From assembly GCA_027624625.1 (NCBI GenBank), contig JAQBWH010000009.1:1-61669 (forward strand): a stretch of 61,669 nucleotides of DNA, in the 5' to 3' direction. This stretch comes from Verrucomicrobiota bacterium. GTDB taxonomy: Bacteria; Verrucomicrobiota; Verrucomicrobiia; Chthoniobacterales; JACTMZ01. This document shows, one piece after another, positions 56,428 to 61,669 of the stretch. The translations under genes were made by a program, and so were the position numbers. The notes beneath the pieces are model-generated. The model saw nothing but the letters and a program-made list of their open reading frames with translations, searched no databases and was not told where the DNA came from. Numbering within the stretch: position 1 is the stretch's first letter; each line of letters begins with the position of its first letter.

Positions 56428-59139
56428 ATGGGCTCAGATTACAAAAAGACTCTCAACCTCCCCCGCACCGATTTCCCGATGAAGGCCGGGCTGACCACGC
56501 GCGAACCGCAGCAACTTGCCGCATGGGAGAAAGACCACCTATATGCCCGGATCCAAGAGGCACGCAAAAACGCCCCGCCCTTCCTTCTCCACGACGGACC
56601 ACCCTTCGCCAACGGTGATGTCCACATGGGCACCGCCCTGAACAAGATCCTCAAGGACTTGGTGGTCAAGTCGAAGACCATGGCCGGTTTCCGCGCGCCT
56701 TTTATCCCCGGTTGGGACTGCCACGGACTCCCCATCGAATTCAAAGTGGTCAAAGAAAAAGCCGGTCTCACCCCGGTGCAAATCCGCCAGCGCTCCGAGG
56801 CCTACGCCCGCAAATACATCGACCTGCAACGCGAGCAATTCCGCCGCCTCGGCGTTTTCGGCGACTGGGACCACCCTTACCTCACCCTCGATCCGTCCTA
56901 TGAGGCGGACATTCTCCGCTCCTTCGCCGTCTTCATTGAAAAAGACCTCGTCTACCGTAGCAAACGCCCCGTCCTTTGGTCCTACGGCGCGCAGACCGCC
57001 CTGGCCGAAGCCGAGGTGGAATACAAAGACAAAGAATCCCCCGCCATCCACGTCGCGTTCGAAATCACCGCCAGTCCCGTTCTCCCCACCAACGCCAGCG
57101 TGGTCATCTGGACCACCACGCCATGGACTCTCCCGGCCAACCTAGCCATCGCGGTTAGTCCGAAACACACCTACAGCGCACAGAACTTCACCAAGGACGG
57201 AGAAACCCGCACCCTCGTGCTGGCCGCCGATCGCGCCGCATCTTTCAGCGCGGAAACCGGATGGATGCCGCAAGGCGAAGGGCAAACCTTTTCCGGCGCC
57301 GCCCTCGAAGGCACCATCACGCGCCATCCTTTCCTCGACCGGCCGGCGCCCGTCTTGACCGCCGACTTCGTTACGATGGACACCGGTACCGGCTGCGTGC
57401 ATATCGCCCCGGGCCACGGAGCCGACGACTTCCAGTTGGGCAAAGCACGCGGACTCGACATCCTCTGTCCCGTCGATGATCTCGGACTCTTCACCGAGGA
57501 GTGCGGCGTCACCGCGTGGGTCGGCAAACCCGTCTTTGCCGCCAACCCCCTCGTCGTCGAGTACGTGAAATCCAAGGGCGCTCTTCTCGGCGTCACGTCC
57601 TACCAGCACTCCTACCCGCACTGCTGGCGCTCGAAAACGCCGATCATCTTTCGCACGGTCGAGCAATTTTTCATTCGTATCGAGGCCCTCCGCGCCGACG
57701 CACTCAAGGCGATCAAGGCAACCAAGTGGATCCCCGACTGGGGACTCAAACGCATCACCGGCACGGTCGAATCCCGTCCCGACTGGTGCATCAGCCGCCA
57801 ACGCAGTTGGGGCGTGCCACTGCCTGTCTTCTACAGGCCGGACGGCGAGCCCATCCTCGACGCCAACGTCGTCCGCCGCGTGGCCGACCTCGTCGAAAAA
57901 CGCGGCACCAATGCCTGGTTCGAAATGTCCGACCCGGAACTCGCCGCCATGTTCGGGCTGCCCGCCGGCACAACCAAGGGACACGACACTCTCGACGTCT
58001 GGATCGATTCCGGCTTGAGCCACCAAGCCGTCCTCCGCCGCCGTCCCGAACTGGCCTACCCCGCCGACCTCTACCTCGAGGCGACCGACCAACACCGCGG
58101 CTGGTTCCAATCCTCGCTCATCACCGCCATGGGGATCGAAGGAACTTCACCCTACAAGACTTGCCTCACCCACGGGTTCGTGGTCGACGTCGACACGCGC
58201 GAGAAAATTTCCAAGTCTGCGCAAGGCGGATACCAAAAGCCGACCGATGCCATGCACTTCGTCGAAAAATCCGGTGCCGATCTCGTGCGCTTGTGGGTCA
58301 GCAGCGTCAACTTCACCGACGACGTCCCGTTCTCCGAGGAAATGTTCAACCGCCTCGGTGACGCCTACCGCCGCATCCGCAACACCCTGCGCATCCTCCT
58401 TGGCAACCTCCACGACTATGACCCGTCGGCCGCGACTGAACCCACCGCCATCGACCGCTGGGTCCTCGCCCGCCTCGCCGAGGTGGAAAACACCTGCCGC
58501 GACGCCTACGAAAAATTCGAATTCCACCGCGTCTACCACGCCCTCAACCAATTTTGCGCCGTCGACCTGAGCAGCCTCTACGTCGACATCACCAAGGACC
58601 GGATGTATTGCCATGCAACGGAAAACCCCCGCCGCCGCGCCGCGCAGGCGGCCATGCACGAGATCCTCTCCTCGCTGACACGACTCCTTGCCCCCATCCT
58701 CGCCTTCACCGCCGAGGAAGCTTGGAGTTACTTCCGGCCCGGCATCTCCGTGCACATGGAACTCTTCCCCGAAAAACGCATCGCCGATCCGGAAGCCCTC
58801 GCGGACGGCGACCGGCTCCTGCAAATCCGCGCCCTTGTTTCACAGGCTCTCGAAAAAGCCCGCGCTGAAAAAGTCATCACCAACAACCTCGAAGCCGCCG
58901 TCACCCTCCAACTCGCCGATGCGAACGAACGCGAACGCTGGTCATCCCGCCTCCCCGAACTGGAAGAATTCCTCATCCTGAGCGAACTTCACCTCGAGCC
59001 CGGCGGTGAAGTCACCGCCACCATCAGCAAAACTTCCGCCCCCAAGTGCGAACGCTGCTGGCGCCACCGTGGTTCGGTTGGCCAAAGCGCCACCCATCCC
59101 ACCCTGTGCGACCGCTGCGTCGCAGCGGTAACCTTGTAG
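56428..59139 (+). CDS. ileS: Isoleucyl-tRNA synthetase
   Basis: Class I synthetase that charges tRNA-Ile and edits valine. The 903-residue protein has the ATP-binding HIGH-region variant HMGTALNKILKD in FANGDVHMGT, the GWDCHGLPIEF segment, CP1 editing motifs (VIWTTTPWTLPANLA, GTGCVHIAPGHGADD), WISRQRSWGVPLP-like CISRQRSWGVPLP, the KISKS signature and a C-terminal zinc site (CERCWRHRG and CDRC). The start at 56428 gives MGSDYKKTLNLPRTDFPMK. lspA follows 32 bases downstream. Confidence 0.98.
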   Translation: MGSDYKKTLNLPRTDFPMKAGLTTREPQQLAAWEKDHLYARIQEARKNAPPFLLHDGPPFANGDVHMGTALNKILKDLVVKSKTMAGFRAPFIPGWDCHGLPIEFKVVKEKAGLTPVQIRQRSEAYARKYIDLQREQFRRLGVFGDWDHPYLTLDPSYEADILRSFAVFIEKDLVYRSKRPVLWSYGAQTALAEAEVEYKDKESPAIHVAFEITASPVLPTNASVVIWTTTPWTLPANLAIAVSPKHTYSAQNFTKDGETRTLVLAADRAASFSAETGWMPQGEGQTFSGAALEGTITRHPFLDRPAPVLTADFVTMDTGTGCVHIAPGHGADDFQLGKARGLDILCPVDDLGLFTEECGVTAWVGKPVFAANPLVVEYVKSKGALLGVTSYQHSYPHCWRSKTPIIFRTVEQFFIRIEALRADALKAIKATKWIPDWGLKRITGTVESRPDWCISRQRSWGVPLPVFYRPDGEPILDANVVRRVADLVEKRGTNAWFEMSDPELAAMFGLPAGTTKGHDTLDVWIDSGLSHQAVLRRRPELAYPADLYLEATDQHRGWFQSSLITAMGIEGTSPYKTCLTHGFVVDVDTREKISKSAQGGYQKPTDAMHFVEKSGADLVRLWVSSVNFTDDVPFSEEMFNRLGDAYRRIRNTLRILLGNLHDYDPSAATEPTAIDRWVLARLAEVENTCRDAYEKFEFHRVYHALNQFCAVDLSSLYVDITKDRMYCHATENPRRRAAQAAMHEILSSLTRLLAPILAFTAEEAWSYFRPGISVHMELFPEKRIADPEALADGDRLLQIRALVSQALEKARAEKVITNNLEAAVTLQLADANERERWSSRLPELEEFLILSELHLEPGGEVTATISKTSAPKCERCWRHRGSVGQSATHPTLCDRCVAAVTL

Positions 59140-59171
59140 CGGTGTCGTCCCCGGCGCCGGTCGTTCCCGAC

Positions 59172-59639
59172 ATGACCCCTCTCCGCCTCCTCCTCTTAAT
59201 CACCATTCCCCTCTTCGCCCTCGACCAACTAACCAAGTGGGCCACCGTGGCCTTCATCCCCCTGCACCACGAAATCGCCATAATTCCCGGCTTCTTCAAC
59301 CTCGTCCACGTCACCAACACCGGCTCTGCCTTCGGCCTGATGAGAGGCTGGTTCAACTTCCACGTCCTTTTCGGATCGCTCATGGCCGTCGTCATAATTG
59401 TGCTCCTTTTCCGCAAATCCACCGACCACCTCACCCGTTTAGCCAGCGCTCTCATTCTTTCGGGGATTTTTGGCAACATCACCGACCGCATTCTCCACGG
59501 CCACGTCATCGACTTCCTCGACTTCTACCTCGGCCGGCACCACTGGCCCGCCTTCAACGTGGCCGACTCCGCCATCGTCATCGCCGTCGGGTTGTTTCTT
59601 TGGGCCTCTTTCCGCGAAGGAAAACAAAAGCCGGCCTGA
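59172..59639 (+). CDS. lspA: Lipoprotein signal peptidase
   Basis: Aspartyl protease of the inner membrane that cuts the signal peptide from prolipoproteins. The 155-residue protein has four hydrophobic helices, the DQLTKW start motif, the VHVTNTGSAFGLM loop, and the two catalytic Asp regions in GNITDRILHGHVIDFLDF and NVADSAIVI. ATG 59172 was chosen; an in-frame GTG at 59142 is possible. It sits directly after ileS, a common ileS-lspA arrangement. Confidence 0.96.
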   Translation: MTPLRLLLLITIPLFALDQLTKWATVAFIPLHHEIAIIPGFFNLVHVTNTGSAFGLMRGWFNFHVLFGSLMAVVIIVLLFRKSTDHLTRLASALILSGIFGNITDRILHGHVIDFLDFYLGRHHWPAFNVADSAIVIAVGLFLWASFREGKQKPA

Positions 59640-59818
59640 GGTCCAACTCGGTCTCCACGCAAGCAAATCGCGTCATCGGCTCCGGAGCAGGCCCCAGACT
59701 TGTTGGTGGTGCTCCGCTACATGACCCGCTGGTGCTGGGTGCATGACGAGGAACGCATCGGTTGCATCCTCATTCCCGCCTCGCCGCAACGCGTTGGCTT
59801 GGCTTAAACTTAAAAATC

Positions 59819-60802
59819 TTGATCCATGACAACATCATCCTCGGTGCGGGAGTCTCCGGGTTGTCCGCCGCCGGCACCTTGCGTCGCGAAGGTCACCAGG
59901 TGCTCGTGTTGGAAAAAAGTCGTGGTCTCGGGGGCCGCGCAGCCACCCGGCGCTGGGAGAGCCTGCCGGTCGACCATGGTGCGCAGTTTTTCACCGCAAG
60001 ATCCGATGCCTTCCGTGCGCAGGTCGCCGCATGGGTAAAGTCGGGGGTGTGCCACGAGTGGTGCCGCGGCCTCCACCGCTATAGCGAGGGGGCTTTGTTC
60101 GCTCCGGAGGCGGACCATCACCCGCGTTATGCTTGCCGCGCGGGCATGTCGGCGCTTGCCTCCGCGCTGGCCGAAGCTGACGGGACCACCATCGAGCGAC
60201 AAAGCAAGGTCACCAAGGTCCACTGCCAAAACCGCCTGTGGACTCTGACCTGCGAAGACGGCAAAGCATTCCGCACCCGACGGTTGATCCTAACCTCTCC
60301 ACCTCCCCAAGGCGCGAACCTGTTGGCCGAGGCGGCGCCTGCCGCCGCCGATTTGCTACGGGGCATTTCCATCGATCCCTGCTTGGCCGTGGCCGCACAG
60401 TTCCCACGCCGCGCCATCCCGTGGCACGGTATCCAGTCCAATGACGCGACAATTTCGTGGATCGGCCACGACACGGCCAAACGGCCCGACTTGCACCCTG
60501 ATCGCACCATCATCGTCATGCATGCCAGCCCGGGTTTCAGTCGTACCCACTACGACGAACCAGAAGATAAAATCGGCAAGGCCCTCCTCGTGCGTGCCTC
60601 CGAAATTGCCGGCCAGGATTTTCTTCATCCCGAGTCCATTTTTCTTCAACGCTGGCGCTACGCCATGTCCAACCCTCCACCGAAAGGCCCGCCCGCACAT
60701 TCCTTCGACCTCCCTGCCCCCCTTATTCTCGCCGGGGAATGCTTCGCCGGCGGGAAGATCGAGGGTGCTTGGCTCTCCGGGCAAGCCCTCGCCGCTCTTT
60801 GA
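59819..60802 (+). CDS. FAD-dependent oxidoreductase (renalase-like)
   Basis: A 327-residue flavoprotein of the renalase/amine-oxidase group. It opens with NIILGAGVSGLSAAGTLRREG, followed by KSRGLGGRAATRR and VDHGAQFFTARSDAF, the trio typical of bacterial NAD(P)/FAD-dependent proteins of this group. The C-terminal ILAGECFAGGKIEGAWLSGQ completes the FAD site. Bacterial renalases oxidise isomeric dihydronicotinamides; whether this one does is unknown. A TTG at 59819 is proposed as start, which puts the Rossmann motif close to the N-terminus. 178 bases without a recognised gene precede it. Confidence 0.85.
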   Translation: MIHDNIILGAGVSGLSAAGTLRREGHQVLVLEKSRGLGGRAATRRWESLPVDHGAQFFTARSDAFRAQVAAWVKSGVCHEWCRGLHRYSEGALFAPEADHHPRYACRAGMSALASALAEADGTTIERQSKVTKVHCQNRLWTLTCEDGKAFRTRRLILTSPPPQGANLLAEAAPAAADLLRGISIDPCLAVAAQFPRRAIPWHGIQSNDATISWIGHDTAKRPDLHPDRTIIVMHASPGFSRTHYDEPEDKIGKALLVRASEIAGQDFLHPESIFLQRWRYAMSNPPPKGPPAHSFDLPAPLILAGECFAGGKIEGAWLSGQALAAL

Positions 60803-60916
60803 TCGACCCCAGCCGCTAGCTCCTTCTCTTCCCTGCGGGCCGGGCCGCCGTAAAGCCGAGAGCAAGGGGGAATGCCCACACAGCCGAGGCAGCCAAGGCT
60901 GACATTATAGCTGCGG

Positions 60917-61135
60917 TTGGTCGAGGTCGGCAACGCCCACAGCATCATTTTAAACGCTCCGCTCATGGATTTGGCCCACCTCAAGCTCGGGGAGCAGGTG
61001 AATGTCGAGGTTCACCGCGGAGGCACTTTGACCATTACGCCGGTCCTCCCCACCACGATCGAACCCACCCGTGCCGCCGGGACAGCCCGTCGTATCATCG
61101 GGAAAAATTCCGAGCCCTTCCGGCGACTTTCGTGA
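60917..61135 (+). CDS. AbrB/MazE-like antitoxin
   Basis: A 72-residue protein with the swapped-hairpin AbrB pattern: VEVGNAHSIILNAPLMDLAHLK followed by LGEQVNVEVHRGGTLTITPV, then a polar Arg-rich tail of the kind that neutralises a partner toxin. The start is TTG 60917 (or CTG 60911); an in-frame stop lies just upstream, so the usual three to five residues before the VGN motif are missing. The stop overlaps the GTG of the Doc-like gene (GTGA). Likely an inactive or partly decayed antitoxin. Confidence 0.7.
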   Translation: MVEVGNAHSIILNAPLMDLAHLKLGEQVNVEVHRGGTLTITPVLPTTIEPTRAAGTARRIIGKNSEPFRRLS

Positions 61136-61530
61136 ACACGCCGCTGATTCATCCCGAAGTTGGAGCGGTCAAAGCCATCCACCCTGAAGTTCTGGCGGCC
61201 CACGGCGGTGCCACGGGCATCCGCGACACCGTTCTCCTCGCGTCCGCTGTGGCCGCACTCCAAGGGTCAACTATGGGACAGCCGATGTTCTCCGACCCGA
61301 TAAATCGCCGCGCCCTATCTCTTCAATCTTTGCCGCAACCACCCCTTCCTCTACGGCAACAAACGCACGGCCTTGGCTACCTGCTTGGTCTTTCTCTCCG
61401 AGAATGACCTGCTGCCAGACGAAAGCTTGGCCACCGGTGCCTGGGAATCCCTCACCCTCGACGTGGCGGCGGGTGGTCGCGGTGTTTGCCAAGAGGCCAT
61501 CTGCGCTCCGCTTCGATTCCATCGCAATAT
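61132..61530 (+). pseudogene. doc: Doc/Fic-family toxin, frameshifted
   Basis: The start GTG at 61132 gives a Doc-like N-terminus (IHPEVLAAHGGATGIRDTVLL, then QGSTMGQPMFSDPI). At about 61301 the frame breaks: continuing it gives unrelated sequence. The frame two positions along restores APYLFNLCRNHPFLYGNKRTA and LATCLVFLSENDLLPDE, including the Fic motif with HPFLYGNKR (Tyr replacing the usual Asp). A normal stop is not reached in this frame. One indel near GACCCGATAAATC explains it. The toxin is probably inactive, and its end is only approximate. Confidence 0.75.
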
Positions 61531-61597
61531 CCCCCATCGCGCCATGACGGCGCGAACCGCCCGCCTTTTTTACCCGTTTCTTTTTTGCCCTCTCCCC

Positions 61598-61669
61598 CTA
61601 CCCGAGCTGCAGATAAGACAACAGTCCCTGCTTGCCTCCCTCGCGGCCGAAGCCGCTTTCTTTGTAGCC
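61598..61669 (-). CDS. Aldehyde dehydrogenase, last 23 codons (rest beyond window)
   Basis: The window edge opens in frame with GYKESGFGREGGKQGLLSY followed by LQLG and a TAG stop at 61598-61600. The GYK-x-SGFGREGG-x-x-G motif is the conserved C-terminal dimerisation tail of NAD(P)-dependent aldehyde dehydrogenases. Substrate class cannot be told from so little sequence. It runs toward the Doc pseudogene, about 70 bases away. Confidence 0.82.
   Translation of the reverse strand, partial: GYKESGFGREGGKQGLLSYLQLG

Noticed and set aside
59719..59805. A short plus-strand frame (MTRWCWVHDEERIGCIL) upstream of the renalase-like gene.
   Set aside because: About 28 codons with no ribosome site and no similarity recognised.

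Overview
The window is a compact, GC-rich chromosomal segment from a Gram-negative-type bacterium, most likely of the Verrucomicrobiota/PVC group. That placement is an inference. It rests on an outer membrane inferred from lpxK, mlaEFD and a YdbH-type protein, a GH16 enzyme ending in thrombospondin-type-3-like calcium repeats, and the general look of the proteins. No rRNA, tRNA, CRISPR array, phage or insertion sequence was recognised. Genes are tightly packed, with many 1-4 base start/stop overlaps and several convergent pairs whose stop codons abut or share bases.

Layout, left to right. 1-7.2 kb: the end of rho, rnc, carB (minus strand), then a small conserved-looking protein leading into mlaE-mlaF-mlaD. 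7.2-10.6 kb: thyA-folA, a metallo-beta-lactamase-fold hydrolase, and two membrane proteins (DUF2752; GYF_2 + YIP1-like). 10.7-16 kb: a thioredoxin-fold protein, glgX, a Nudix hydrolase, then a flavin oxidoreductase and a type III polyketide synthase. 16-24 kb: a class A PBP whose transpeptidase catalytic residues are substituted, a DCC/lipase-maturation-factor fusion, riboflavin synthase, a TlpA-like protein, an NAD(P)-binding protein and a frameshifted mscL. 24-31 kb: a solute-binding protein, tkt plus an alpha-amylase, thrB and lpxK.

31-39.5 kb: an AI-2E family permease, a WYL regulator, an FHA protein, carA with a long leader containing a strong intrinsic terminator, and rpmI-rplT-pheS-pheT. 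39.6-47 kb: a very short RibD-C-like protein, a small membrane protein, a flippase-like protein, a flavin amine oxidase-like enzyme, glycogen phosphorylase, an orphan sugar-ABC ATPase and dgt. 47-61.7 kb: an alpha/beta hydrolase, a DEAD-box helicase, a P450, a GH16 glycosidase, YdbH with a YnbE-YdbL fusion, ileS-lspA, a renalase-like flavoprotein, a decayed AbrB/Doc toxin-antitoxin pair and the last codons of an aldehyde dehydrogenase.

Themes: glycogen/alpha-glucan turnover (glgX, glgP, amylase, tkt); lipid and envelope building (mlaEFD, YdbH with the YnbE-YdbL fusion, lpxK, PBP, lspA); pyrimidine and thymidylate supply (carA and carB far apart, thyA-folA). The most unusual items are the YnbE-YdbL fusion, the PBP with a substituted active site, the candidate attenuator before carA, and the small type III PKS operon.
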